NCBI RefSeq assembly: GCF_027887165.1
Contig: NC_077231.1
Location: 187,616,834-187,680,833 of the forward strand
Reading direction: 5' to 3'
DNA length: 64,000 nucleotides
Source: Monodelphis domestica
Lineage: Eukaryota > Chordata > Mammalia > Didelphimorphia > Didelphidae
Numbering within the stretch: position 1 is the first letter of the stretch; the number at the start of each line of letters is the position of its first letter. The notes beneath the pieces are model-generated. The model was not told the DNA's origin. It worked only from the letters and a program-made list of their open reading frames with translations, and did not search any database. Shown in pieces: positions 44,865 to 57,727 of the stretch. The position numbers and the translations under genes were made by a program.

Positions 44865-46556
44865 CAAATCATTCTATCACATCCTCCAGCCTCACCTCCC
44901 TTAAACACAACTGCCTCTTCCCTTTCATCTTATTTTCCCCTTTTGATCCTGCCTTTTTTCTAACTTTTCACTCTCACCTTTCAAACAAGTGTTTTGCTTT
45001 TAATCACCAACCACTATGTTCCCCTACCTTCTATTACTCCCTCCTTGTCTTATTTCCCTTCATATTTCTCTATAATGTGAGGTAGGATTCTATACCCAAA
45101 TGAGTTTATGGTAGTTATTTCTCTCTCTGAGCTAATTAGGATGGGAGTAAGGTTTAAGCATTACCCATCATAATTCTCATACCCCCACTAAAAGAGTTTT
45201 TCTCACTTCTTTATGTGAAATAATTTATTCCATTCCATCTCTCCATTCCTTTTTTTTCTTAGTGTAATCCTCTTTATTATCTCTTTATTTTTTTGGAAAG
45301 TAATATCATCCTAATTACTTTACTCCCACATCCTTTTTCTTTATATACTCTAATTCCTCTAATACTAATAGAATCTTAATAGTTACAAATAGTGTTTCCA
45401 TATACAAATATAAGCAGCTTGACTTTGTTAAATATCTTTAATTTCACCTTTCTTATTTGCCTTTTTTCTTTCTCTTGAATCTTGTATTTGGAAACCAACT
45501 TTTCTCTTTGGAGCTGATCTTTTTGTCAGGATTGCTTGGAAATCTTCCATTTTATTAAATGACCTCTCTGAAAGAATATATTTAGTTTTGCTGGGTAGGC
45601 AATCCTGGGGTGTAAAGCTAGTTATTTTTCTTCTTTAATATCATATTCCAAGCCTTCCAATACTTTAATTTAAAGAGTGCTGAGTCCATTGAAATTCTAA
45701 CTATGGGTTCATCTTATTTGATTTTTTTTCTTTCTGACTGCTTGTAGTATTTTGTCCTTGGTTGAGGCTCTTGAATTTAGCTAGATTATTCCTGGGATTT
45801 GTCATTTAGAGATTTATTTCAGGGGGTGATATGTGGATTCCTTTATTTCCACTTTTACCCTACTATTTAAGAATATAAGATAAATTTTCTTTGATAATTT
45901 ATTGCAATATGATATATATATATGTTTGTTTTTTAATCATGGCTTTCAAAAGACAATCTGGAAATTCTTAAATTGTATCTCCAAGATGTCTCCCAGGTCA
46001 GCTTTTTTTTCCAAAGGGATATTTTATATTTTCTTTTCCCTTTTCATTAATTTGATTTTGTTTGATTGTTTCTTGATGTCTCCTATAGTCATTACCTTCT
46101 AGTTGCCAAATTCTAATTTTTACAGAATTATTTTCCTCAGTGAACTTTTAAACTACTTTTTCCATTTGGCCAATTTTACTTTTTAAACATAATATTTTCT
46201 TCTTGCTTTGCTGACATTTCCCTTCTTTATTTTTCCTCTGCCTTACTTAATTGATTTTTGAAATCCTTTTTGAGCTCCTCCAGGGCTTCAGAAAAATTCA
46301 TATTTTATTTTAGGTTTTGTGTGTACCTACTTTGTTTTCACCATACCCTTCTTAGTCTGTGCCTTGTGCTTCTTTTTCTCCATAAAATGTTCCATATTTC
46401 ATTTTTTTTGATTTTTGTTTTTTTAATGTTTGCTAATTTTCCCAGCCTTTTTCTTGACTTTTACTTTTATCTTCAAGGTGAGTTCTGTTCTCAGGGCTGT
46501 GAATCTTAAAACTACTCAGACTGTACCTTAGAATATTTGGTCTAGCTGTTCCCTAT

Positions 46557-47212
46557 TGTAACAATGGAGATACTTAAGAATCAGGAATGTATTGAGAACT
46601 TTTAAAATTACTCCACCCTACTCAAACAGTTCCTTAGGGGAAGATAAAGTTGTAAACTCCTGATTGAACAATGAAAGTTCCTAACTCAGACCTCATAGTA
46701 AAGCTAGAACCTTAAGCTAGGTCTATTTTTAGATCTAATACAAAAAGGTGTTAAGTACCTGCAAACGTTAAATTAGTACCTAAAAAGATCAAGTAACTTA
46801 CAAAAGGCAAGCTTAACAAAGAGGTGTGAAGTACTCAGAAGATTTAATCTAACCAGAGAAGGTGAAAACCAAAGAAGATGAAAACTAAGAATGGGCAGTC
46901 CTAGAAAAAAATCATCGACTGTGATTGGTAGATATGAAAATTTAGGGGAGGTAACATAAGAGAAAAATCTCTTTAAAAGGAGGCAAAGGAACAATTCAGG
47001 GTCAATTGAATTCAGTTACAATTGAATTTAGTTTGGAGAGGATTTCAATTCAGAGTGGAAGAACCCAGCTTGGAGATGGTCTTGTGGTGAGTGATAAAGA
47101 CTGACTCACTCTCCCTTAGGCTTAGGGAGGCCATTTTGACCTAGGCCTTTTTCTACTGCTTGGCTCAACCTGAGCCAGAGCAGTTTAAATTAATTCTCTG
47201 TCTCTGTCTCTG

Positions 47213-47244
<32 letters not shown>

Positions 47245-47364
47245 CTTCCCTTAATTCCTTCTCTCTATATTAATTAAAATATCCATAAACCCCAGCTGAC
47301 TTGGATATTTTCATATTTTGGAATTTCCCATGGTGACCACTTATTTTAGATTTTAAGTCAAAAC
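46557..47364 (+). mobile_element. Probable solo LTR with internal (TCTCTG)n
   Basis: Begins TGTAACAATGG and ends near TCAAAACA. It has the U5-like 'ccatggtgaccacttatttt' shared with the other LTRs and contains a (TCTCTG)n simple repeat at about 47195-47245. Flanks are the 5' region of the old minus-strand L1. A fossil; borders approximate. Confidence 0.5.
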
Positions 47365-47560
47365 ACTAAAAATTATCCTTACAATTTTGGCATTTACAGG
47401 GTAGAGAGGGCACTCTCTTAAACTTCATTTTACCCTTACTGCTACCTTTAGCTTTAATTCTGTGTTTCTGCAAGTTTTAGTTCTTCCAAATTTATATGAT
47501 GGCCTGTGGACTAGGAGCACTGTAAGCCACTACCCACTGATGATTCAATCTCCCACTGGG

Positions 47561-49314
47561 ACTAGGCTTGGCTTCAAGAATATTTTTTTTTAATTTGGTC
47601 AAAATCTTGGCTTTCTTGTTTCAGAGGATTGTGGTCTCCCTTCAGTTGTTGCCCAATTAACTCTCAGTTTCAATCAAGTATTTATTTAAATTGGTCCCAT
47701 TTTCCAGAAGTACTGAAAATACAAAGACAAAATCAATGTAGTAATTTTCATTGTATTCAGGTTAGGGATCTATGAAGATGTGGAAGAAAATGCTACATCT
47801 CTGTATCCTATTTTTCCATCCTGAATGATCTTATGGAATTTATTAGGTATATGAAGGGAGTGTCCAAGGCTAAATGCTTTACTTCCATTAACTTTGAAGA
47901 TTTTTAGCACATTAGTTATATTTTAATTTAACATTTTTATCTAATGATGCAGTACCTAGGACCTAGTGTTTGCATTTAATAAACATTAAGGCATTTAAAG
48001 ATTCATACAGCCAGAAAAGGGTCCATTTAATTAATCTACCAGATTTCTGAGAATAATTATAACTAAATTTTCAAAGATATTATGCTAATAATGCATATGT
48101 TATTATAAAAATCTTAATGGTTAGAGATTTTAATAACTTTTTATCTTTATGTTTAACTATAAGTCATCAAAAAACAAAGTTCATAACTGACTGAAATTTT
48201 AGTATATCAATCTGCTACCATAGTGGTTAAGGAATTTGACTGGTTGACCTTATTCCTATATATATCTATTAATATTACTCTAATCTTTGGTACTGAACTG
48301 CAGTCTAAACTCCACCCAGTTGTCCTATAATTGTATATCTTTGTGTTGGTCACAATGGGAATCAGGAGAAAAATAATGTCTGGATTGATCTGCATGAATC
48401 AATCATTATCACTAGAGAAAAATTATAAAAGGCAGGAAATTCAGTAGAATTTTTATTATATAATACTTCCTTAAAGCTCTTTAAAATTTAAATTTTTAAA
48501 TAAATTTTCATTTATTTATTTTTCATCACCTACAATTCTCCCCTTAGAGAGCAATGTAATGGAACAAATTATAAAAAAAGATAAAAATATCTATAAACCA
48601 ACTAACTCAGTGAAACATTTTCATGTTGCATATAGCACTTCTACACTCATATTGTCTCATCTCAAAGAGAAGAAATATTTTTATATCTCATTTCTTCTTT
48701 GGTACTAAGTTGGTCAGCATAATTATGCTGGACTTGGTTTTACTTGTTTTGATTTTATTTTCTTTTAAATTGTAGTAATCAGAGTATATATTGTTTTCCT
48801 GTTTTCCTAATTACTTAAATTTATATAATTTTTCATATAATTATTCTCATCCTCTTTATTCATCATATTCATCATTTCAGTTTAACAATATGTCATTACA
48901 TTTATGAACAAAACATATTAATATTTAATTACCTAAATTTTAACTAAAATAAATTATATTATATCATATTATGAAAGTATATGTGATCCTAAATATTATA
49001 TACATTCTATGTTATGCAAAAACATACTGAGACTGTCATAAAACAAAATATTTTTCTGTTATGAGTGGTTCAAATGATAGTGCTTTTAAAAAGGAACTTT
49101 TCCATCTTAAAACATTGAAACCTTTAAAGAAGCAATTCTTTGCTCTATTCTATACCTATAGATTTATGAGAAAAGTTTAATCCAATATATTTGTAGTTAG
49201 AAGGTAATGGAGGGTGTAACCTTTTATAATGCTAGCTATTTTTTGCTCATTATTTTTATTTCTAATGGAATGATTAATCCATAAAAGTATTCTTTTTGGA
49301 ATTTTAGAAATCAC
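47561..49314. other. No gene recognised
   Basis: AT-rich DNA. 48470-48800 may contain an old inverted L1 3' end ('tgttgcatatagcacttct'), but this is weak. Confidence 0.35.
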
Positions 49315-49590
49315 ATCAGAATTTAACTTTGATCACGTCATTCCTCCAGTCAAAAGACTTCAGTGTTCTCTTGTTTATTAAAGTAAAAAATCATGATCAG
49401 GCATTTAAGGCTAGTGCCTTAAATAAGATCTTAATTTTTCAGCTTTACCTTGTATTGTGGCACTCCTTTATTCTCTGCCAAACTCAATTAATTTCCATAA
49501 TTGTTTGTCCTTCATTTCTCTTCTTTCTCTGTGACTTTGATCATACTCTCTTTTATTCTTGAAGGAATTTCTCTCTTCCAACTATGTGGA
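49315..49590 (+). mobile_element. LINE-2 ORF2 C-terminal fragment, + strand
   Basis: 'tttgatcacgtcattcctcc' translates to D-H-V-I-P-P, followed by text in the order expected for the end of LINE-2 ORF2 ('caggcatttaaggc', 'cactcctttattctctg'). Old. Confidence 0.55.
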
Positions 49591-49594
49591 AAGA

Positions 49595-49704
49595 GCACCA
49601 AACTAGAATTTAAGAGATCTGAGTTTGAGTAAATACTCATGCTTATTAGTTTGTGAATCATAGACCTTTCCCTTTATTTCCCTGGACTGCATACGCAAAA
49701 TTGG
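49595..49704 (+). repeat. MIR-type SINE head, + strand
   Basis: 'aagagcaccaaactagaatt' 'taagagatctgagtttgag' resembles the SINE head and core. The body is replaced or followed by the triplet array. Confidence 0.45.
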
Positions 49705-49717
49705 GACACTACTACTT

Positions 49718-49801
<84 letters not shown>

Positions 49802-49816
49802 CTACCACTACTACTT
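49705..49816. repeat. (TAC)n microsatellite, about 110 bp
   Basis: Nearly perfect CTA/TAC triplets. A smaller sibling of the array at 36596-36896, likewise wedged between SINE remnants. Confidence 0.95.
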
Positions 49817-49867
49817 AATCTATGAAGTATAAGGTACTGTGCTAAGATTTAAAATATTAATGAATAA

Positions 49868-50125
49868 TAATATTAAACTAACATTTATATAGTGCTCAAT
49901 ATTTCTAGGTGCTATGCAGAGTGCTTTACAATTATCTCATTTGATCCTGACAACAATCCTTGGAACTAGATGGTATTATTATTTCCATTTCATAGATGAG
50001 AAAGCAAGCAAGTAGAGGTTATGTGACTTGCCCAGATTAACACAGCTAGTGAGTGTCTGAAGCTGAATTTGAACTTGTCTCCTTGATTTGAGTCTTACCC
50101 TTCTGTGTCATTTAGCTTGGATAGA
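49868..50125 (-). repeat. MIR-type SINE, minus strand
   Basis: A well-preserved layout: 'aacatttatatagtgctca', 'gagtgctttacaattatctc', 'atttgatcctgacaacaatc', 'cagatgag'-like text, 'gtgacttgcccagattaaca', 'cagctagtgagtgtctgaag', 'gtgtcatttagctt'. Confidence 0.75.
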
Positions 50126-50290
50126 TAGATATAGATAGATGAGTATAAAGATAGGCATTTTAAATAGATATAAATTATATATATATATATATACATATAT
50201 GTTTATTTGTATAAAATATGCCTATATGTGTGTGCATTTGCACGTATGCATATATAAATATAAATAAATACATTATATGTATTCATATGG
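50126..50290. repeat. (TAGA)n and (TA)n simple repeats
   Basis: GATA-type tetranucleotides at about 50120-50140 followed by TA-rich stretches. Confidence 0.7.
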
Positions 50291-51599
50291 GTATAATGAG
50301 GAAAGCACTTCAAAAATCTTAAAATGTCAGAGAAAGGGGAGTTAATATTAAATAAAAGCCCTTCGTTGCCACAAGGCCACTTTAGGGAGCACCTCTTACA
50401 AAAAGACTTTGTCTCTCTTAGATGAAATTTTCATGCTTTCTTCTTTGTATTTTGGCACATATCCAGTTGTCTTGTACCATAATTATTTGTGTACATCTTT
50501 TCTCCCAAATAGACCAACAATCTACCCAAATATATGTATATACATACATATATATATATATAATATGTTTTTTTTCTTGATTTCTCTTTATTGTTTACAC
50601 TGATAAAGAGATTTACTAGTTATTTCTGAGGGTTTTTTGGTGTCATTGGCATTTGTTGAAAGATACCTAAGGGATGCTAGATGCTTGATAAAGAAAGCTA
50701 AATATAACTCAGCCCCTTGAAATCAACCAAGAAATAAAATGATTATTTGTGTCCTAAAGTCCTGTCACCAGAGACTACCACTATCTCAATGCAGTAAATA
50801 GTTGCAATCCTTGTAGAGATAATCTCAATGGATAGAAATATTAATTCTCCTGGGTCTAGAAATAGGGAAAAGAAAGAGCAAGCACCCAGACAGAGTTCTC
50901 TCTTTTCCCTACAAAGGTGTAGATTACAGTGTCTCCTTGGAGTCAGGGTGGGACTTGGGAGTGGAGTCTTTAAGAGATCTATTTTTATATTTCCACTACT
51001 TATTATGTAATCAACGATTAGGTTATGTTTTATTTATTAATGTTGTTTTTTTCTCTGTTCTTGGTTTCTTGGCAGATATTTGTGCTAGGGGTCAAATGGA
51101 TTGATCTAAATGACCACACTTCTTGGACTATGTAAATATATGACCCCAAACCAGTAAGCTTATTTATTCTGGTGTAAAAATGTGAAACTTATTTAAATTT
51201 CTTCTGCACAGTATGAACTTGTTTTATGGCTTTTTAAGTGATTTCTCCAGAATATTTTATGTGTGAGTGAAACTCAAAGGCAGCAAAAGCACTATTAGTA
51301 GAATGCATATTTTCTAATGGGAATAAACATCATTATGCCCAGTATGCTGATGATAACATAGCTTAGGAACAGCAATAATACTGAGATTTTTCTATAATTC
51401 TTCAAATTAACCAAAGCAGGGACTTTAGGAAAATAATATATTTTAAGGTTCCATGTTGGAAATAATTTCTTTTACTCAGAAAAAGTAGAGTACCATGCTT
51501 GTATCTCAACCATGTACGCCCCTTCAGTTAGGAGCCTGCTTCTGAGGAGTTTGAAAGCAGCTAACACGTGTTATTTATGTACATGCGCTCAATGTATCA
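50291..51599. other. No feature recognised
   Basis: Unique-looking DNA with short frames only. Confidence 0.4.
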
Positions 51600-51840
51600 G
51601 GCAGCTAAATGGCACCGTGTTGGAATGGCAGACCTGGAGTAGGAAACCTGATCTTCCTGAGTTCAAATCCAGAGTCAGATACTTACTAGCTGTGTGACCC
51701 TGAGTAGGTCACTTTACCCTGTTTGCCTCAGTTTTCTCATATGTAAAATGAGCTGGAAAAGGAAAGGACAAACCACTCCACTCTCTTTGCCAACAAAATT
51801 CCAGATGACATCATGGAATCAGAAATGACTGCACAGCATT
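51600..51840 (+). repeat. tRNA-head SINE with RTE-like tail, + strand
   Basis: Complete layout: 'ggcagctaaatggcaccgtg', 'cctgagttcaaatccagagt', 'ttactagctgtgtgaccctg', 'ttgcctcagttttctcatat', 'gagctggaaaaggaaagga', 'ctctttgccaacaaaattcc', 'atcagaaatgactgcacag'. A Mar-1-type CORE-SINE by my reading. Confidence 0.75.
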
Positions 51841-52161
51841 CCACGTGTATCATATAAATTGTTGCTGGTTGTCTAACAAGAAAATATAGTTTAGTTCTCA
51901 TGTTTGGATTTAGAATCGAGTCCAGCCTATTTCCAAGGGGAGCCTCTGATTTCCATCTTTGTGGAGAAATGAAGAAAGGCTACAACTACATATTTATCTT
52001 TTTCCTCACCTATATCCAAGAGAACAACCAAGCTAGGATAACAGCTATCCATCCCAGTTCAGATATCGGTAGCCTAAGTATATAATACTTTAAACCTCCA
52101 AATAAATGTTACTTTGCTTCATTGCTCTCACAGAGTTAGGAGGAGGTCATGTACAAATGCA
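51841..52161. other. No feature recognised
   Basis: A 61-codon frame is present but has no motif. Confidence 0.4.
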
Positions 52162-52378
52162 AATATATATATATATATATATTTTTTTTTCCCCCAATAA
52201 CCCTTAACTTCTATCAATCAATTCTGCTTATTGTTTCTACAGCAGAAAGGTTAGGCTACGGGCATTAAGTGACTTACTCAGGGTCACATGCTTAGGAAGT
52301 ATCTGAGGTCAGATTCAAACCCGGCACCTCCTGTCTCCAGGCCTGCACCTCAAAATACTGAGACACTTAGCTGCCCCC
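52162..52378 (-). repeat. tRNA-derived SINE, minus strand, next to (TA)n
   Basis: After a (TA)n/T-run (52162-52190) come 'acccttaacttctatcaatc', 'tcagggtcacatgcttagga', 'agtatctgaggtcagattca', 'gcacctcctgtctccaggc' and the head 'acacttagctgccccc'. The reverse complement of the SINE1/WSINE1-like element, moderately decayed. Confidence 0.7.
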
Positions 52379-53225
52379 ATACACATCCTTCTATACTTAT
52401 TTTTCATAAATATAAGCAAAGTAAGGATGCAAATAGACAATATAAATAGGGAGATAGATGATCAATGGATAGCTAGATATAAGATATTTAAATTCTTCCT
52501 AATATATCTAAGCTAGCTACACAAGATATGAATTCACAAAAATTATATCATCTAAGACTTACTGAATACATGAAGATTTCCAGTAATGTTTTCATGGGTA
52601 CTGCTAGATATATATTTAATTTTAGACTTCTATTGGCTGATTTTTCATGAGAGGTGAAAATCATTGGTGATTAGAGCATAACTTTTTATTCAGCCTTTAT
52701 TTCTCTGAAATCTTATATCATAACTATATATCACATGTAGAGAAAACAGGCCCAATGTTTCCCAAGTAGGCTACAAAAAGGTTTCAAAATGTCATTGCAG
52801 TTTGGTAAGTCTAAGTCATATTTTGAATCCAGGCTTTTCAAACTGATGTTATTGTTTTTAATCTGTAATCCATTTCCTTCTGGCAACCCTAAAAGAACAA
52901 ATGCACCTAACACTGTATTCTACATAGTAAATATGCTAAAAGATGCTGTTTGGTATTGAATTGAATGTAAGAGATGCCAGGTTCTGACTCAGACTTTTAA
53001 TAATTGATAACAAAATACTGGATTAAAGTATATCACATATTTATTTTTTTTTAAATTGACAAACCTTATTTTGACATTACAAACAAAGGCAAACAGGTTC
53101 ACAATTCACTCACAGTAAATATATCTTGAAAATTGTTAAGTACAATAGCCATAAAGGAGTGATTCTATGCTCTCCTAAACAGTTTTGTTGAGCTGTTTTT
53201 TTTTTTTTTGAAAATGTCTTATGGG
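52379..53225. other. No feature recognised
   Basis: AT-rich DNA, no credible frame or repeat. Confidence 0.4.
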
Positions 53226-53229
53226 GACA

Positions 53230-53420
53230 TATTCAATTCAGTGCAATTGAATTCAGTAAGCATTTGTCAAATGTCTATTTCATGCTGTAGTAGGCACTGC
53301 ATTAGTCATTAAGTATACAAGACAAAAAAAGGCAGTCTTTGCCCTTAAGTATCTTCTATTCTACTGGGGGTGTGATGGGGGAGAAATTCTATTTATTGCT
53401 ATGTAATTGAACATCGAAAT
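53230..53420 (+). repeat. Old interspersed repeat
   Basis: The fullest copy here of the dispersed repeat: 'gcatttgtcaaatgtctatt', 'aggcactgcattagtcatta', 'tctttgcccttaagtatctt', 'ctattctactgggggtgtg'. Family not named by me. Confidence 0.5.
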
Positions 53421-53594
53421 AAAATCACATAAATAATTCTAATCTCAAGATAGCAAACTCCTGAGAATGTCCAGATTCCTTGGTATAATTAGAATTTTAC
53501 TTTACTGACAATTTTTTTGGTCATTTGTTAGTACCTACAATCTTTTTGTTTTTATTGCATTTTTTGCCCTAGACTTTTTTGTGGTAGTAGATCT

Positions 53595-53790
53595 ATAAGG
53601 AAAGAGGGAAAGAAGGAAGGAAGACACCATTTTAAAGTGGCTCCTATGTGCCAGGCCTTGTGCTGAGCATTTTATGGATATAATTTCAACATACTTTAAA
53701 TGACATAGCACCCCTAGCCATTTTTTTCCAGTATAGGCTACATTATTACTCATTCTCCTTGGCTCACTGTTCAAAGCTATTAGAATATCC
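53595..53790 (-). repeat. MIR-type SINE remnant, minus strand
   Basis: 'tcctatgtgccaggccttgt' 'gctgagcattttatgg' is the reverse of the MIR tail region; the remainder is decayed. Confidence 0.5.
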
Positions 53791-54564
53791 TTTGTTTCTC
53801 ATGGATACTTCTAGGTCCTCCTTCCTCTGTCATTCAGTAATTTCTCTTCCTTTGAGGTTCTTATTATTCATATCTACAACCTACTCAGAATCCTGTTGCC
53901 TATAGCCTTCCAGGTCACTTCTCTTTTTTCTTCAATAAGTTGTATTCCTTATATTTTTTTTTTCACTTCTCCCCAACTAATGCTCTCATACTAGCAGATT
54001 TCAACATACATATTGATACCAATTCTCCCTCAAATATTCTAACCACCTAGCTCTTCAACATCCTCTCCTCCAAGAGCTTGTCTCCACCCCATCTCAGCCA
54101 CACACAAAAACGATTATACTCTATATCTTGTCATCACACATAAATTATTTTATCACCATGTTCAAGAACTCCGAAAGCCCTTATATAATCATAATCTTCT
54201 GATTTTCCACTTCTCTATCTACCTTCCCTTACCCAACCCTACTTTCACCATACCATGACCTCAAATTCCTGTCCCCTGAACTAATGACTCTTTCCTCTTT
54301 TCCCCATCTTGACTTCTTGATGAACCAGTTTACCTCTACAATGATCTCCCTTTTTTAATCCCTAGACCCTTCATCATATTATCAATTTTGTTCAGCCAAG
54401 CCTCAGTCTTGGATCATCCCAATTATTTGTCACCTTTATTTTTGCATATATGCTGCAATACAAAAGTGAAGAAAATCACAAAACTATTTGGTATGACCAT
54501 AGTAAATCTACTACAATGTTGTTTAGAGAACTTCAAATGGGTCCTCACTGATGTTAGGCAATCT
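53791..54564 (+). mobile_element. LINE-2 ORF2, endonuclease part, + strand
   Basis: From 53982 the + strand reads A-L-I-L-A-D-F-N-I-H-I-D-T-N-S-P, the conserved GDFNIH motif of the LINE-2/CR1 apurinic-type endonuclease, followed by decayed text of the same domain. ORF2 of this family would encode endonuclease plus reverse transcriptase. Interrupted by an L1 3' end at 54579 and continued at 54766. Confidence 0.65.
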
Positions 54565-54765
54565 TACTATAGTTCTCTCTCTCTCTTTTTAAAGAATATT
54601 TTATTTGGTCATTTCAAAACATCATTTTGAAAAAGATCATTTGCTTCCCTCCCCCCCCCCCCCCATAGCCGACGGGCGATTCCACTGGGTTTCACAAGTG
54701 TTCTTGATTCGAACCCATTTCCATGTTGTTGGTATTTGCATTAGAGTGTTCTACTATAGCTCTCT
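54565..54765 (-). mobile_element. Very short L1 3' end with target duplications
   Basis: Only the last ~173 bp of the L1 3' UTR (54579-54751), minus orientation, matching the left end of the young L1 ('catagccgacg', 'gattccactgg', 'tcgaacccatttcc'). It is flanked by TACTATAGTTCTCT (54565-54578) and TACTATAGCTCTCT (54752-54765), 13 of 14 identical. A strongly 5'-truncated insertion into LINE-2. Confidence 0.88.
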
Positions 54766-55557
54766 TATCAATCAGGTATCCTATTTTCCACAGGAACTTG
54801 TGGAAACATTATCATCCCTCCTCAAACCTCCCATGATTTCACTTTCATTTTCTTTCTTAGCTGAGATCCTTGATTCATATTTTACAGAAAAAAATCAAGG
54901 CCGTTTTCTGTAAATGCCCTTTCCCTCCTCTTCCTCTTCTATTATTATTATTATTCTCACCCTTGTTTCAAATCATGAAATATTCAAGTGAGTCCATACC
55001 ATCCCTTCTCCTCCAACTGTTTTCTCCCTTCTTTCATCCTCCTCTTTCATTTATTTTCAATTCCACTTCTCTACTGACTCATTTCCTTTTGTCTACATTC
55101 CCATGTCTTACCTTTCCTGAAAAATAATCTTCACTTGATCTTTCTATCCCCACAATAATCTTCTATCTCTTCTGTTGTTTGTAGTTAAACCCCTCCAAAA
55201 GGCTTTTTATAATAGGTGCTCCCATTTTCTCTCCTCTCATTGTCTTCTTAACCCAGTTACTTACTCCAGTTATTAAAGATCTCCTAGTTGCTCTTTCTAA
55301 ATCCAGTGGCCTACTTTCATACTTATTCTCTTTGGCCTCTCTGTAGCCTTTGATAAGTTAACCATGCTTTCTTCCTTGGTATACTCTTTTCTCTAAATTT
55401 TTGGAAAATCATTCTTCTCATTTTTTCTCCCATCTGACTGATTCCTCTATGTCTTCCTAGATCCTTTTCTAGATCATATCATCTTACTGTAGGCATCCCT
55501 CAGGGTTCTCTCTTGGATCCCCTTATCTTGGTGATCTTCTTGATCAAGAACTCTTGA
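54766..55557 (+). mobile_element. LINE-2 ORF2, continuation to reverse transcriptase
   Basis: Continues the LINE-2 after the L1 insertion. At 55492-55524 it reads G-I-P-Q-G-S-L-L-D-P-L, the reverse-transcriptase motif usually written VPQGSVLGPLLF. Cut off at about 55557 where the next L1 begins. Decayed. Confidence 0.65.
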
Positions 55558-57727
55558 ATAAGAGGATAAAATAGAATTTGAAAGAATCCACAGATCATGT
55601 CTTGCAATATATACCCAGATGACAACTCCCAGGAATTATAGCCAAGTTTAGGAACTCCCAAACCATGGGAAAAAATCTTGTAAAGAGCCCAAAAGAAAAA
55701 AAAATAGATATCATGGAGCTCCAGTCAGCATTACGCAGGATCTGGCAGCTTCCACATTGAAGGATTATAAGGCTTGGAATATGATATTCCAGAAGGCAAG
55801 CGAATGGGTTTACAACAAAGAATTGTCTACCCATCAAAACTGACTATATTCCTTCAGAGGAAAGTATGATCATTTAATAAAATACAAGATTTCTATAAGC
55901 ATTTTTAAAGAAGACCAAAATTAAACAGAATATAGATATAAAAATACAAAAATAAAGAGAAAAATGAAAAGGTAAATAAGAAAAAGAAAATATTTAAGGG
56001 TTTCAAAAGGTCAAATTGTTTATATTCCTGTATGAAAGAAAATATCTGTAACTTTTAAAATTGTCATTATAATAGTAGTTAGAACAATTATACATAATCA
56101 GAAGGGGTGGTAGAAAGCTCTTTAAGATGATATGTAAAACAAAAAATACTAGGGTTGGAAAAGAGAATTGTACTAATTAAAATGGGAAGATAGAAGTAAA
56201 ATGCTGTAAATTATATCACTTAAAGAGCCATGGTGGGAATACTATTGCAATAGAGGGGAGGATGAGGGTGGTAACTGATAATACTTAAACTTGCTCTCAT
56301 TGGAATTGTCTCAGAGAGGAAAGAACAGCCAGATTCATAATATAGAATTCTATTTTATACTATACAGAAGTAGAAGGGGATTAAGACAGGGGGTGTTATG
56401 GAAGGGAGTAATATAAGGGAGGGAGAAGGTGGGGGCAATTGAAATGCCCTATAGAGAAGTAAGAGGGGAATAAGAAGAGAGTTGGTGGGAATTGGAGTAA
56501 TATAAGGAAGGGGTAAGTGGGGAATTATTAAAAGCAAAACATTGGTGTGAAGGAAAAGAGTGATACAAGAAAGGTCAGGAACAAAAGAGGAATTTGAGAT
56601 GGAAGGGAATACACAAATAGTTATCATAACAGTTAATTTAAATTGCATGAACTCACCCATAAAACAGAAGCTGATAGCAGAATGAAAGAAAAACTAGAAT
56701 CTGACCATATGCTGTTTACAAGAAACACATGTGAGGCAGAAAGTCACATAAAGAGTAAAGGTAAGAGACTAGAGCAGAATCAATTCATCTTCAAATGAGA
56801 CAATGAAAGCAGGAGTATCAATCTTGATCTCAGACAAAGCTAAAGCAAAAAAAAAAGATTTGGGGATAGATAAGGTAAGTAATTATATCTTGTTTAGATA
56901 ATGAAGAAATGAGGAGTACTCAATATATACATATATGTATATATAATGACATAGCATCCAGTTTTTTAAAAGAGAAACTAAAATAGCTTAAGGAGAAATT
57001 CAATAATAAAACTATACTAGTGGGGGACCACAACCTTCCTCTCTCAGAACTAGATAAATCTAATAGAAAAAATAAGAAATAAGTAAGTGAATGAAATTTT
57101 TGCAAATTTGGAGTTAATAGATATCTGGAGAAAATTGAATAGGGATGAAAAGGAATATGCCTTTTTTCATCAGTACATGGTATATGTACAAAGACTGACC
57201 ATCTATTGGGGCATATAAGTGTCACAACCAAATGCAGAAAAGCAAAAATAATAAATGCACCCTTTTCTGATCATAATACAATATATATAAAAATCAATAA
57301 GAGTTCATGGAGAAGCAAATTGGAAATTAATTGGAAAACAAATATTCTAATTTTTCAAACTGGTGGATCAAAGAACAAATCATATAAATAATCACTGATT
57401 TAATTTCATTGAAAAAATGACAGTGAGGATCAACATAAGAACATTTATGGGATACAGTCAAACAGTGCTTAGGGGAAATTTTATATCCCTTAGTTTTTAT
57501 ATCAGTAAAAAAGAGAAAATGCAGATCAATGAATTGGGCATACAACTAAAAAATCTGGAAAAAGAACAAATTAGAAATCCCCAGTTAAAGGCAAAACTGG
57601 AAATCCTGAAATTAATAAAATTGAAAGTAAAAGAACTATTAAACTAATAAATGACACTAGGAGCTAGTCCTATTAAAATAAACCTCAACAACAAACAAAA
57701 TAGATAAAGTATTAGTCAGCTTTATTT

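Larger units (their letters stand above)
40100..47560 (-). mobile_element. Old L1, minus strand, carrying nested insertions
   Basis: From left to right: 3' UTR (about 40100-40560), ORF2 (to about 44180), spacer (about 44865-45480), ORF1 (about 45500-46470) and probably 5' UTR to about 47560. ORF2 pieces are recognisable on the minus strand, for example [15 protein letters not shown] and [17 protein letters not shown] at 42257-41982, and [17 protein letters not shown] near 43103. It is interrupted by a + strand L1 (43145-43857) and two LTRs (44190-44864, 46557-47364). Old, with many frame breaks; the 5' border is uncertain. Confidence 0.8.

Noticed and set aside
49705-49816. CRISPR-like array
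   Set aside because: The periodicity is a 3-bp microsatellite, with no repeat-spacer structure, in a vertebrate genome.
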